A stretch of 36,790 bases of DNA, taken from positions 1 through 36,790 of the forward strand of contig CALXND010000008.1 of NCBI GenBank assembly GCA_944389655.1. The letters are read 5' to 3'. The first letter of the stretch is position 1; every line of letters starts with the position of its first letter. Of this stretch, positions 6,687 through 13,762 are shown one piece after another. Both the position numbers and the translations under genes were made by a program. The stretch is from an uncultured Clostridia bacterium (GTDB lineage: Bacteria; Bacillota; Clostridia; TANB77; CAG-508). The notes beneath the pieces were generated by a model that worked only from the letters and a program-made list of their open reading frames with translations, was not told the DNA's origin and did not search any database.

Positions 6687-7134
6687 TTAAAGCATTATCT
6701 CTAATGCTTCATCATTTGTTAAAGTTCCGTATTTTTCTCTGTAAAATTCTATTGCTTTTTGCATATAATCAACTGTAACGTCAAAATACTCTGCTAGATA
6801 ATAAACTGTATTAACTCCGTTTCTTAATTGCTGATTTTAGCTTCTCGTAAGGAATTAGGGCATAGTATGACCACTTTTTTGCTCTATATTCTTGCTTGCT
6901 TATTAACTGTAAATTATTGCAGTAAGGAGAATAAGTTGCATCCATATAATAGTGACCTAATTCTTCTGCAAGAGTTTGTTTTTCTTCTATATATGTACCT
7001 AGCTCATCATAATTTAAAGCAATAGCATTTATTTTATCTATATTTATAAAAATACCGTCGGCATCTTCAATATGCCAATCATATATTTTTATATTTTCTT
7101 TTTCTGCTAAATCATACAAATTTTCTAACTTCAT
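6687..7134 (-). CDS. immA: ImmA/IrrE-type metallopeptidase, read through a +1 shift at CGG
   Basis: The first 105 codons give the ImmA core, with LAEELGHYYMDA; this is the HExxH region, where the first His is Glu, as in many Clostridia phage homologues. An in-frame CGG (minus strand 6819-6817) is followed by AGT and TAA. Skipping the C restores the usual ImmA tail, AIKKGVNTVYYLAEYFDV, and the frame runs to TAA at 6689-6687, giving about 148 residues, the family's normal length. ImmA-type proteases cleave phage repressors to start induction. It lies beside the repressor region but has its own divergent promoter. Confidence 0.75.
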
Positions 7135-7167
7135 ATTTTTCTCCTATGTTACTATAATGTTACAATA

Positions 7168-7196
7168 ATATTAAAATTTTATTACATTTCACTCAA
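7168..7196 (-). promoter_or_regulatory. Promoter for immA, back to back with the sRNA promoter
   Basis: On the minus strand TTGAGT, 17 bases, then TAATAT. Its -35 is only 4 bp from the -35 of the rightward sRNA promoter, forming a near-symmetrical TCAA-aaac-TTGA element that could be regulated jointly. Confidence 0.5.
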
Positions 7197-7200
7197 AAAC

Positions 7201-7229
7201 TTGAATATTTTAGTAAAATCGTGTATAAT
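7201..7229 (+). promoter_or_regulatory. Promoter of a structured small RNA
   Basis: TTGAAT, an exact 17-base spacer, and consensus TATAAT. No ORF with a ribosome site follows; the transcript would begin near 7236 and meet a terminator at 7360-7391. Confidence 0.75.
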
Positions 7230-7236
7230 ATATATA

Positions 7237-7391
7237 ACATAAGCTAACTTGGGAAGGATAAGGCTGGGTTCCTGAATGGGAGTAGATATATTTGCAAAAA
7301 TATATTTAGAATCCTTTGCCCCTGGGGTTAGCTCATTGGGGTTCGTAATTGTGCGGACGGTAGTAGCTGATTATGTCGGCTACTATTTTTT
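7237..7391 (+). ncRNA. Structured small RNA, convergent with the mini-DUF3800 gene
   Basis: About 155 nt bounded by a strong promoter and an intrinsic terminator (GTAGTAGC with GCTACTAT, then six T). The body folds into a long closing stem: AGCTAAC (7242-7248) with GTTAGCT (7327-7333), continued by AAGGAT (7254-7259) with ATCCTT (7311-7316). Inside is a hairpin ATATATTT...AAATATAT. The reading frame across it has no ribosome site, so it is unlikely to be a gene. Published DUF3800 RNA motifs are structured RNAs lying near DUF3800 genes; whether this belongs to one of them needs a covariance-model search. Confidence 0.7.
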
Positions 7392-7590
7392 ATGGAAAAA
7401 CTTTTATGCCTTTGTTAATATAATCTGGATATTTATCTATTTTGTTTTCGAGAGCCAAGAAAGCTTTATCTTTTTTGTTGTTTCTTATGTATTTATGAAT
7501 TGGATATGAAGTTAAGTCGGCTATTTCTAAGCCAGAAAATGTATTATCATATCCTTGATTCCATTTCGGATTAAAATAAATACCTACCAT
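7390..7590 (-). CDS. Mini-DUF3800 protein (C-terminal half only)
   Basis: 66 residues from the ATG at 7590, chosen because AGGAGTG lies just upstream. The sequence FSGLEIADLTSYPIHKYIRN and the ending GIKVFP match the C-terminal end of DUF3800 proteins (GLQ/E-x-AD-x-x-AYPI ... G-KVFP), which normally have about 200 residues or more with an N-terminal D-E-S/T-G region. That part is absent and is not found upstream. The gene follows the repressor by 10 bases, so it would be made in lysogens. Its 3' end overlaps the terminator of the facing sRNA. It could be a decayed remnant or a functional short partner of the RNA. Confidence 0.6.
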   Translation of the reverse strand: MVGIYFNPKWNQGYDNTFSGLEIADLTSYPIHKYIRNNKKDKAFLALENKIDKYPDYINKGIKVFP

Positions 7591-7600
7591 TTTATCACTC

Positions 7601-8212
7601 CTATTCAAAAGCACCTTTTATTTTTGCTTCTCTAACTCTTCCTATTATTTTAACAGGTATCTTTTGCATATCTTCAAAAGTGAATTTCTTGGCTGGGTAG
7701 TATGGGTTCATTGCGTGTAATTCAATTCCGTCTTTAGTTTTAATAACCTTTTTTACTGTAGCTTCTTCGCCATTTATTAAGACAACAGCAGTTTGTCCAC
7801 TTTCTACGTCAGCTTGGTCGTGTACTATAACTAAATCTCCTTCAGCTAGAAGCGGTAACATACTGTCACCAGTTATACGTAAAGCATAATATTCGCCAAC
7901 ATTAGGTATATTTTCTTTTAGAGTAATGTAGTCTACTATATTTTCCTCTGCTAACCAATCGTAGCCTGCTTTTACTGTACCTAGAATTGGTATTTTTGAA
8001 ACCGCTATATCATTATTTCTATTATCTGATTTTCCAAGAATATAGTCTGTACTTACGCCAAAGTATTCGGCTAGTTTAACTATATATTCATCTTTTAAAG
8101 GAACTCTTCCAGTTTCTAATTTGCTTATGCCAGCTATTTCTAACCCTAACAGTTTTGCTAATACATCTTGATTTATATTTTTTTCATTTCTCAATTGTTT
8201 TATTCTGTTCAA
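7601..8212 (-). CDS. CI/LexA-like repressor (XRE HTH + S24 peptidase)
   Basis: 203 residues from TTG at 8212, preferred over TTG 8221 because GGAG sits 9 bases upstream and the family starts MNRIKQLR. Residues 3-60 are the XRE helix-turn-helix (NQDVLAKLLGLEIAGISKLE). Residues about 75-200 are the LexA-like S24 domain, with a likely A82-G83 cleavage site (VKAGYDW), nucleophile S117 (GDSM) and Lys154/155 (ATVKKV). It would maintain lysogeny by binding operators at 8243-8357 and cleave itself on RecA or ImmA signalling. Co-transcribed with the mini-DUF3800 gene. Confidence 0.92.
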   Translation of the reverse strand: MNRIKQLRNEKNINQDVLAKLLGLEIAGISKLETGRVPLKDEYIVKLAEYFGVSTDYILGKSDNRNNDIAVSKIPILGTVKAGYDWLAEENIVDYITLKENIPNVGEYYALRITGDSMLPLLAEGDLVIVHDQADVESGQTAVVLINGEEATVKKVIKTKDGIELHAMNPYYPAKKFTFEDMQKIPVKIIGRVREAKIKGAFE

Positions 8213-8233
8213 GATAATCAACTCCTTAAATGT

Positions 8234-8262
8234 ATTATAAACTATCTTAATAGGAAAGTAAA
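8234..8262 (-). promoter_or_regulatory. Repressor-maintenance promoter
   Basis: On the minus strand TTTACT, 17 bases, then TATAAT. It overlaps operator O1 (8243-8257), so the repressor can control its own synthesis. Confidence 0.75.
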
Positions 8263-8357
8263 CATAATATCTTAATCGGAAAAAACATTTAAAAAAAAAT
8301 TAAAAAAATATCTTGACAAGATAACAAGGCTTGTGATAATATTATCCCAACAAGATA
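8243..8357. promoter_or_regulatory. Lysis-lysogeny operator region, four sites
   Basis: Four related sites built on TATCTTG: O1 8243-8257 (TATCTTAATAGGAAA), O2 8268-8282 (TATCTTAATCGGAAA), O3 8309-8323 (TATCTTGACAAGATA, a perfect palindrome) and O4 8343-8357 (TATCCCAACAAGATA). O3 covers the early -35 and O4 lies just after the early -10; O1 overlaps the repressor promoter. Confidence 0.75.
8313..8340 (+). promoter_or_regulatory. Early lytic promoter
   Basis: TTGACA (inside operator O3), a 16-base spacer, and GATAAT. It drives the cro-like gene and the long rightward early operon. Confidence 0.75.
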
Positions 8358-8373
8358 AAAGGAGGCGAAAAAT

Positions 8374-8604
8374 GTGTTTGAAAAGTTAAGGAAAATAAGG
8401 CAAGAGAAAAATATTAAAGCAAAAGAAATTGCAGAAAAACTAGGATTAAAGACTGAGGGAGCATACTATAAAAAAGAGACAGGTTCAGTTCCTTTTACCT
8501 TAGAAGAAGGAAAAATAATTGCAGATATATTTAATATGCCAATAGAAGAAATTTTTTTTGAAAATGAATTATCTTATGAAGATAAAACAAAGGAGGTAAG
8601 CTGA
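8374..8604 (+). CDS. Cro-like XRE repressor
   Basis: 76 residues from GTG at 8374 with GGAGG 9 bases upstream; the ATG three bases earlier opens a frame that stops after five codons. Residues 2-60 form one XRE domain (KAKEIAEKLGLKTEGAYYKKE). It is divergent from the CI-like repressor across the four-site operator, the classic Cro position, and would shut off lysogenic genes. Confidence 0.85.
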   Translation: MFEKLRKIRQEKNIKAKEIAEKLGLKTEGAYYKKETGSVPFTLEEGKIIADIFNMPIEEIFFENELSYEDKTKEVS

Positions 8605-8605
8605 T

Positions 8606-8740
8606 ATGGAAGAAATCGAAAAAGAGTTAACAGAAATTATAAAAGAGCAGTTAAAAGAGTGTAAAGAAAATAAGAAAGTACCAAGTAGGGAAGTACTTGA
8701 TACTATACAAACTTTAAATGCTATTTCTCATCTTTGTTAG
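8606..8740 (+). CDS. Small early ORF
   Basis: A 44-residue charged helical ORF (MEEIEKELTEIIKEQLKECK) starting one base after the Cro stop, with AGGAGG upstream. Its last 20 bp overlap, tail to tail, the minus-strand gene at 8721. The leader around its start (GATAAAACAAAGGAGGT..) recurs before the ORF at 9036. Confidence 0.55.
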   Translation: MEEIEKELTEIIKEQLKECKENKKVPSREVLDTIQTLNAISHLC

Positions 8741-8876
8741 GTTTATTAAGTTTTTTAGAAATATTGTTTAGTTGAACAGCAATTTGGGAAATTGCACAAC
8801 TACCACCAATATTTAATTGACAAGAACCAGAACATGGGGCTTGAAACCCATTATTATAATGAAATGGACAAGTCAT
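8721..8876 (-). CDS. Small Cys-rich protein with private promoter
   Basis: 51 residues starting MTCPFHYNNGFQAPCSGSCQ, with four Cys in the first 31 residues (C3, C15, C19, C28) and a helical Lys-rich tail. The Cys pattern suggests metal binding. A ribosome site (GAGGTG) and its own sigma-A promoter precede it, and it runs against the early operon. This is how a moron expressed in the lysogen is arranged. Function unknown. Confidence 0.6.
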   Translation of the reverse strand: MTCPFHYNNGFQAPCSGSCQLNIGGSCAISQIAVQLNNISKKLNKPNKDEK

Positions 8877-8931
8877 AAAATAACACCTCACTTTCTACAA
8901 ATTAAAATATTTTTCTCTTAAGTGTGAGGTA

Positions 8932-8960
8932 ATTATACAAAATTTTTATATGTATGTAAA
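8932..8960 (-). promoter_or_regulatory. Promoter of the Cys-rich moron
   Basis: On the minus strand TTTACA, 17 bases, TATAAT. The segment around the -10 (GAGGTAATTATACAA) recurs in front of the 9577-10152 gene at about 10172-10186. Confidence 0.75.
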
Positions 8961-9035
8961 GAGCAGAAGACATACGAAACATCATGTACAAAGTATTGAA
9001 CATATTCCCAGATAAAACAAAGGAGGTGAACTGAT

Positions 9036-9179
9036 ATGGCAAATACAAGTACACCAATAACAGTTCCAGTAGAGTTAGATATTACAGAATTAGAAAATGG
9101 AATTGAAAAAGCAGAAAAATTAAAAAGACTTCTCGATGAGATAAAAATATCTATCAAAGAAGTCAAAGACTTACTATAA
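9036..9179 (+). CDS. Small early ORF
   Basis: 47 residues: a Thr/Pro/Val-rich N-terminus followed by a Lys/Glu-rich amphipathic helix. AGGAGGTG lies upstream in a copy of the leader seen at 8581-8610. Its stop overlaps the end of the facing minus-strand gene by 6 bp. No family recognised. Confidence 0.5.
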   Translation: MANTSTPITVPVELDITELENGIEKAEKLKRLLDEIKISIKEVKDLL

Positions 9180-9374
9180 GTTCTTTAAAAACTTATCAAT
9201 GTCTTTATTAGCTTGGTGTAAACATTGTTTAAAGCCGTTGTTTTGAAGGGTTATAGGCTGATGACAAAATTTACACTGAATGGTAGAACCAACTTGATTT
9301 ACAGAAACTTGAAATTTGCCTCTACATTTAGGACATTGTAAATCAAATGTGGCATTATCGAAAAAGTTTCTCAA
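9174..9374 (-). CDS. Zinc-ribbon small protein with private promoter
   Basis: 66 residues from the TTG at 9374, preferred over GTG 9386 because AAAGGTGG would sit on the GTG itself. Residues 13-37 contain CPKC ... CKFC, a zinc-ribbon knuckle pair 20 residues apart, followed by a helical tail. It is a leftward gene with its own promoter in the early region. The zinc ribbon suggests nucleic-acid or protein binding; nothing more specific is seen. Confidence 0.6.
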   Translation of the reverse strand: MRNFFDNATFDLQCPKCRGKFQVSVNQVGSTIQCKFCHQPITLQNNGFKQCLHQANKDIDKFLKNL

Positions 9375-9397
9375 TGAAATCACCACCTTTCGACAGA

Positions 9398-9426
9398 ATT
9401 ATAACACGGTGGTAAATAAAAAGCAA
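9398..9426 (-). promoter_or_regulatory. Promoter of the zinc-ribbon moron
   Basis: On the minus strand TTGCTT, 17 bases, TATAAT. Confidence 0.65.
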
Positions 9427-9464
9427 AAATAAAAGAAATGAGTTAGGAGGGAAAGTTTGAATAA

Positions 9465-9605
9465 ATGATAGAAATTGTAATCAACAATAACATAACAAAT
9501 ATAAAAACTAACGATATTGAAGTTTATATAGAAGGCTCATTTGAAATAAAAAAAGAAGGTGCCGAAGCACCAATAGTTAATGTGATTGCAAATAAGCAGA
9601 AATAA
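9465..9605 (+). CDS. Small early ORF
   Basis: 46 residues, beta-prone (MIEIVINNNITNIKTNDIEV...), with GGAGG at about 9446-9450, a rather long spacing. It overlaps the 3' end of the facing gene by 29 bp. Unknown function. Confidence 0.4.
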   Translation: MIEIVINNNITNIKTNDIEVYIEGSFEIKKEGAEAPIVNVIANKQK

Positions 9606-10152
9606 CTTGAGCAATAGCCAAAGGTAACCAAGAATGTTTAGCTATTAAATCGCTAAATTTTGATAATTTACTTTTATGAAATTCATCTTTTTCTAAAAGT
9701 TCTTGAAGCTGTGATGATAATTGATAAAGTTCCTTTTTATCAGTTCCACCATTGCTCTCAATTAAACTGTCAAAGTCACTAATATTAAAAGATGGATTAT
9801 TTATAATAGCTGATGCTTGTGTGCCAAATATAGAATTTGGAGAACTATTTACGTTAAAAGTTACAGAAGGTTGTTTAGCTTCAGCAGGAGCAGTTTGATA
9901 ATAAGCTTTTAATTGATAAATTTCTCCCATATATGTAGATGTATCAACATCAATAATAGAATATTTAATACTAGTATTTGGTACCATTAAAAAATCGCCT
10001 ATTTGTATATCAACATCAGGAAAAAAGCCAATAAATTTTTTGTTACTACCTTTTTCTGTATTCTTTAGACCTTTGACTGTATCTATTAGAACAGAATTAC
10101 GGTAAATCTGAAATTCTATCATTTGACTTATAAAATGATTTAATGGGTTCAT
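9577..10152 (-). CDS. Unknown two-domain protein, likely lysogeny moron
   Basis: 191 residues. The N-terminal about 90 look like a small beta domain (FQIYRNSVLIDTVKGL, KYSIIDVD, YQLKAYYQT). A low-complexity Asn/Ser/Pro linker follows, then a helical region (about 140-191) ending SDLIAKHSWLPLAIAQVIS. No catalytic motif is visible. It has its own promoter against the early operon, and the gene is the largest of three such inserts, so a role in the lysogen such as immunity or defence is possible but unproven. Confidence 0.55.
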   Translation of the reverse strand: MNPLNHFISQMIEFQIYRNSVLIDTVKGLKNTEKGSNKKFIGFFPDVDIQIGDFLMVPNTSIKYSIIDVDTSTYMGEIYQLKAYYQTAPAEAKQPSVTFNVNSSPNSIFGTQASAIINNPSFNISDFDSLIESNGGTDKKELYQLSSQLQELLEKDEFHKSKLSKFSDLIAKHSWLPLAIAQVISAYLQSH

Positions 10153-10177
10153 TATAATTCACCTCACTTTCGAGGTA

Positions 10178-10206
10178 ATTATACAAGATTTTAATAAATA
10201 AGTAAA
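10178..10206 (-). promoter_or_regulatory. Promoter of the 191-residue moron
   Basis: On the minus strand TTTACT, 17 bases, TATAAT. An inverted repeat CACCTC/GAGGTA straddles the transcript start. Confidence 0.7.
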
Positions 10207-10218
10207 GGAAGTGATTAA

Positions 10219-10459
10219 GTGGAAGAAAAGTGGATAAGTTTAAATGAATTTATGAGACGAAATAATATAGGATATGACGAAGCAATACGATTACTTAATT
10301 CTGGAAAAATAGAATACGAAAAGAGCGAAAGTGGTAGATACAGAATTAAAGTAGGACGGCAATGTAAAAGATACAGAAAAAGAAAAGCTTATAAAGGAAG
10401 TTGCAGAGCTAAAAGCAATTATAAGTAGTTTAAAAGCAATTTTAAAGGAGGTGAGTTAG
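10219..10459 (+). CDS. Small HTH-like/coiled-coil protein, read through a +1 shift at CGG
   Basis: Starts at GTG 10219 with AAGGAAGTG upstream. The first 46 codons (WISLNEFMRRNNIGYDEAIR..LLNSGKIEYEKSE) look like an excisionase/MerR-type DNA-binding helix. Codon 47 is an in-frame CGG (10357-10359); in the zero frame it leads to an Arg/Lys-rich tail unlike the rest. Skipping the C gives GNVKDTEKEKLIKEVAELKA, a regular coiled coil ending at TAG 10457-10459 with GGAGG for the next gene just inside it. The +1 product (79 residues) is clearly the natural one. Confidence 0.65.
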
Positions 10460-10576
10460 ATGAAGAAAGAACTAAAATTTTACTGCATAATAGGACGAGC
10501 AGTAAGTATACTATTCGGTTGTAGTGTAGTAGCAGGAGTAATATTAGCAACATTATATTACGCATTATTTTGTTAG
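10460..10576 (+). CDS. Small membrane protein
   Basis: 38 residues with one transmembrane helix (about 16-36, VSILFGCSVVAGVILATLYY) and a Lys-rich N-terminus. GGAGG lies upstream, and it directly abuts the stop of the preceding gene. Function unknown. Confidence 0.5.
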   Translation: MKKELKFYCIIGRAVSILFGCSVVAGVILATLYYALFC

Positions 10577-10591
10577 AGAGGAGGGAAGTAT

Positions 10592-10912
10592 ATGGAAGCA
10601 ATTATTTGCACTATTGCAGGAATATTTATAGGACTAACAACAAGTTGGTATTTTCAGATAAAGCCGATGGCAGATAAGGACAAGTTAATAGAAGAGCAGA
10701 AAGAAGAAAATCTACAGGTATGTAGCGAAAACAAGGAATTAAGAGCAGAAATAGAAGATATAAAGTTTGATTTATCTGTAGCAAATAGAGCAATAGAGCA
10801 AAAAGATGAAATAGCAAAAAGAATAAAAGTAGTAGTAAATAGCTTTATGACACAAGAAGATAAGTTAAAAAGAATAAAAGAGTTAGCTGATGACTACCAA
10901 TCAATTAACTAA
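10592..10912 (+). CDS. Membrane-anchored coiled-coil protein
   Basis: 106 residues: an N-terminal transmembrane helix (about 3-22) followed by a long charged coiled coil (about 28-95). GAGGAGG lies 8 bases before the ATG. It is paired with the small membrane ORF upstream. This build is common among phage early proteins of unknown role. Confidence 0.6.
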   Translation: MEAIICTIAGIFIGLTTSWYFQIKPMADKDKLIEEQKEENLQVCSENKELRAEIEDIKFDLSVANRAIEQKDEIAKRIKVVVNSFMTQEDKLKRIKELADDYQSIN

Positions 10913-10982
10913 CTCAAAAAATAATTCAATTAAATATGAACTCTTGTAAGTAATTATAACACAAGAGTAGAAAGGAAGTCAA

Positions 10983-11198
10983 ATGGAAAAGGAATATATT
11001 GTAACAGTAACTTTAAAAGACGGAACAAAAACAAAAATACAAGAAGATTATAACTGGGGATATGAAAACGAGGTAAATGACACGAGAAAGCAATTTATTG
11101 AAATTGAAAAAAGCATATTTAATAAAGAATATATTGTAAGTATAACAACCGAAAAAAATCCTAATTATAAAAAAGAAGAAGAACAGGAGGAAGAATAA
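10983..11198 (+). CDS. Hypothetical early protein
   Basis: 71 residues with a beta-rich start (YIVTVTLKDGTKTKIQEDY) and a Lys/Glu-rich end that may be disordered. GGAAG precedes the ATG, and its stop overlaps the next ATG. No family recognised. Confidence 0.5.
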   Translation: MEKEYIVTVTLKDGTKTKIQEDYNWGYENEVNDTRKQFIEIEKSIFNKEYIVSITTEKNPNYKKEEEQEEE

Positions 11199-11326
11199 TG
11201 GATATATTAGAAGAACTAGAACATCAATACTTCATGCTAGAAATGCAAGACCACTGGGACAGTGGCGATTACAGATATGCAGACGAGTTAAGAGAAAAAA
11301 TAAGAAAGTTGAAGGAGGAAATATAG
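11198..11326 (+). CDS. Small helical early protein
   Basis: A 42-residue acidic, wholly helical protein starting MDILEELEHQYFMLEMQDHW. It overlaps the previous stop by one base (TAATG) and ends on the base before the ATPase gene, carrying that gene's GGAGG. Likely translationally coupled; function unknown. Confidence 0.5.
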   Translation: MDILEELEHQYFMLEMQDHWDSGDYRYADELREKIRKLKEEI

Positions 11327-12274
11327 ATGATTAAAAAACCAGCAGAAATGATAAATGAAACAAATAAATTTAGAGTATTAATAGCAGGATATCCAGGAAT
11401 AGGAAAAACTACATTAGGATTATCTGCACCAAAACCATTATTAATAGATGTAGATTTTGGAATAAATAGAGTAATGGCAAGTGTGAGAAAAGATTATATA
11501 CAACCAGAAAGTTACGAGCAATTACTAGAAGATTTAAAAGGAGATTTAAGTGACTATGAAACAATAGTAATTGATACTGGAGGAAAGTTATTAGACTTAA
11601 TGAAAGCTTATGTAATAAAGAATGACATTAAGAATGCTAAGAAAGATGGAACATTAAGCTTACAAGGATATGGAGCAGTAGGAAGAGAGTTTACAAGATT
11701 TATGAATTACATATATTTTGAATTAAGAAAACATTGTGTAATTATATTCCATGCAGTAGAAGAGAAACAAGATGAAGAAACAAAACTAAGAATTTTAGTA
11801 GAGGGAAGCACAAAAAATACAGTATGGCAAAATGTTGAGTTAGGTGGATTTATAGAAATGAGAGGCAACAAGAAAACAATAGGGTTTGATAACTGTGAAA
11901 GATACTTTGCTAAATCAAGTTTTGGAATTAAAGGGATTTATACAATACCAGAATTAAATGCAAATACACCAAATGACTTCTTAACAAAATTATTTGAACA
12001 AGCAGACAAGAATATACAAGCAGAAAGCAAGATGTTTGAAAAGGAAAGAGAAGAATATCAAGCAGTAATGGACAAGTATATACCAATTATTGAAAACATG
12101 ACAGCGGAAAATGTACAAGAAATATCTGACTTGATGCAAACAATAGAACATAAATTAACTAGCAAAAAGGAATTAACAGCAAGATTTTTAGAAAAATTAA
12201 AAAGTTTGAATATGCATTATAACAGAGAAACTAGACAATACGAAATAAACAAGGAGGCAAAAGAAAATGGCTAA
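11327..12274 (+). CDS. AAA/RecA-like ATP-binding protein (AAA_24 type)
   Basis: 315 residues. Walker A is at about 23-30 (GYPGIGKTT), then LLIDVDFG, a Walker B-like strand TIVIDTG at about 80-87, and a helical C-terminal region. This is the phage AAA_24 nucleotide-binding family, found next to recombination nucleases in Bacillota phages and probably part of a RecT/Sak-type annealing or recombination module. The following PD-(D/E)XK gene supports that. It overlaps the next small ORF by 8 bases. Confidence 0.85.
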   Translation: MIKKPAEMINETNKFRVLIAGYPGIGKTTLGLSAPKPLLIDVDFGINRVMASVRKDYIQPESYEQLLEDLKGDLSDYETIVIDTGGKLLDLMKAYVIKNDIKNAKKDGTLSLQGYGAVGREFTRFMNYIYFELRKHCVIIFHAVEEKQDEETKLRILVEGSTKNTVWQNVELGGFIEMRGNKKTIGFDNCERYFAKSSFGIKGIYTIPELNANTPNDFLTKLFEQADKNIQAESKMFEKEREEYQAVMDKYIPIIENMTAENVQEISDLMQTIEHKLTSKKELTARFLEKLKSLNMHYNRETRQYEINKEAKENG

Positions 12275-12422
12275 AACTTGTGAACAATGTATAAATTGTA
12301 TGTATGTAGAACATGGAGATATGTATTGTGATGAACACGAAGATTTTGCATATGTGTATGAAGAATTTTGCCCTACAGATGATTATATGTGGTGCAATGG
12401 AAAAAAGTTTGAAAGGAGATAA
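12267..12422 (+). CDS. Small Cys-rich zinc-binding protein
   Basis: 51 residues with CEQCINC near the start and further Cys at 21, 35 and 43 (C-x2-C-x2-C ... C ... C ... C). It overlaps the ATPase end and supplies the ribosome site of the next gene. Probably a zinc-stabilised accessory protein of the recombination module. Confidence 0.55.
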   Translation: MAKTCEQCINCMYVEHGDMYCDEHEDFAYVYEEFCPTDDYMWCNGKKFERR

Positions 12423-12426
12423 TAAT

Positions 12427-13011
12427 ATGGCTAAATACTATATAACTCCTACATTGCTAAACAGTTGGCAATATAACATTAAAAATGGAACATTAGAAGA
12501 TTTTGTAAAAGTATTGAATAAAGAAGAGTTTGAGCCATCTGAAAGCATTTTAAAAGGTTTTGAATATGAAAAATATATGCAAGAGAATTTTGAGGAAACA
12601 TTAAATGGAGCATATCAAGTAAAAGTTAGCAAAGAATATGGAGACTATTTACTATATGGCATTATAGACTGCTTAAAGGGTGGAATTATATACGATTATA
12701 AATACACTAAAAATTACGAAGTAGGTAAATTCTTTAATAATCATCAGACTTTAATGTACTTAGAAATGGTTCCAGAAGCAAAGAAAATGATTTATCTAAT
12801 AACAAATAAATTTGAGAAAACAGAATATCCAGACTTGAACTATAAAGATGTATCAAAGGTTGAATATGAAGTAGGCGATATTTTTAGAGAAGAATATACA
12901 AAAGATATGTTTCCAGAAACAATGAATAGTATATTACATAAATTAGAACAATGGTTAAAACAATATAACTTATTTGATTTATATACAGAAAAATGGAAAT
13001 GTAAATATTAG
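12427..13011 (+). CDS. PD-(D/E)XK nuclease, recombination exonuclease-like
   Basis: 194 residues from ATG 12427, chosen because GGAG precedes it; an earlier in-frame start lies within the Cys-rich gene. The nuclease core GIIDCLKGGIIYDYKYTKNY contains the metal-binding D and the D-x-K of the (D/E)XK motif, and FFNNHQTLMYLEM gives the QxxxY helix typical of Cas4/RecB-type nucleases. It follows the AAA_24 ATPase, so it probably processes DNA ends in phage recombination. Confidence 0.8.
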   Translation: MAKYYITPTLLNSWQYNIKNGTLEDFVKVLNKEEFEPSESILKGFEYEKYMQENFEETLNGAYQVKVSKEYGDYLLYGIIDCLKGGIIYDYKYTKNYEVGKFFNNHQTLMYLEMVPEAKKMIYLITNKFEKTEYPDLNYKDVSKVEYEVGDIFREEYTKDMFPETMNSILHKLEQWLKQYNLFDLYTEKWKCKY

Positions 13012-13020
13012 GAGGAAACA

Positions 13021-13485
13021 ATGGAATTTGAAAAATTATATATGTTTAATCCATTTACAATTCAAAATGCAGATAGCAAACAAATAGCAGATACATATAG
13101 TAATTTACAAAAAGAATTGATAAATAATGCAGATACAGGCTTTTTAATATCAAAAAATATAGAAATATATGCAAATATGAATTATTTAATTGGAGAAATG
13201 GTAGCAAGATTACAACAGGAATATGATTTGCTAAAGACAGATATTTCAATACAAGAGAATAAGCAGATATATATGCAAAGAAAACAATGGCAAGAAACAC
13301 AAAAAGAAAGACCACCAGCTATGAGCTATTTTGAGGCTATGGCAAAAGAATATGTGAAAGAAGACAGTAAGAAATTAGCAGAATTAGGTGCTAGACTGTT
13401 CAGATTTAAAAAAGCATACGAAAGTATTGACAGCAAACAAAATGCCTTAAAAAAGAAAATAGAGGCGATTAGGTATGAGATTTAA
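13021..13485 (+). CDS. Coiled-coil protein of the recombination module
   Basis: 154 residues, mostly helical with heptad stretches (about 40-85 and 120-152) and a conserved-looking PPAMSYFEAMAKEYVKED segment. GGAGG lies 5 bases before the ATG. It lies between the nuclease and the HNH gene, a position often held by unannotated proteins in Clostridia phages. No catalytic motif. Confidence 0.55.
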   Translation: MEFEKLYMFNPFTIQNADSKQIADTYSNLQKELINNADTGFLISKNIEIYANMNYLIGEMVARLQQEYDLLKTDISIQENKQIYMQRKQWQETQKERPPAMSYFEAMAKEYVKEDSKKLAELGARLFRFKKAYESIDSKQNALKKKIEAIRYEI

Positions 13486-13762
13486 AGCAGTAACAGATTT
13501 AACTAATTCATTTAACCCAGTACCTAAAAACGAAAGAAAAAAGGACAAGAAGTTGATAGATGATAAGAAACACGATTGCGAATATTGTGGCAAGAAGAAT
13601 TGTTGGACAAACAAACATCATATAAAGAGCAAAGGCTCTGGTGGAAATGATACAGAGGATAACCTAATAGAGTTATGTGGAGCTTGCCATAGAAAAGTGC
13701 ATGATGGCTTAATAAATAAGCAAGAATTATTAAAAATAGTTAAGAGGAGGAAAAGAAAATGA
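13475..13762 (+). CDS. HNH endonuclease
   Basis: 95 residues. The zinc-ribbon HNH core is CEYCGKKNCWTNKHHIKSKG, with a DNLIELCGACHRKVHDG stretch: C-x2-C, HH, N and CxxCHxxxH are all present. It overlaps the previous ORF by 11 bases. Small phage HNH proteins nick or cut DNA during replication, recombination or packaging. It is in the early operon rather than beside the terminase, so a recombination role is more likely. Confidence 0.85.
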   Translation: MRFKAVTDLTNSFNPVPKNERKKDKKLIDDKKHDCEYCGKKNCWTNKHHIKSKGSGGNDTEDNLIELCGACHRKVHDGLINKQELLKIVKRRKRK

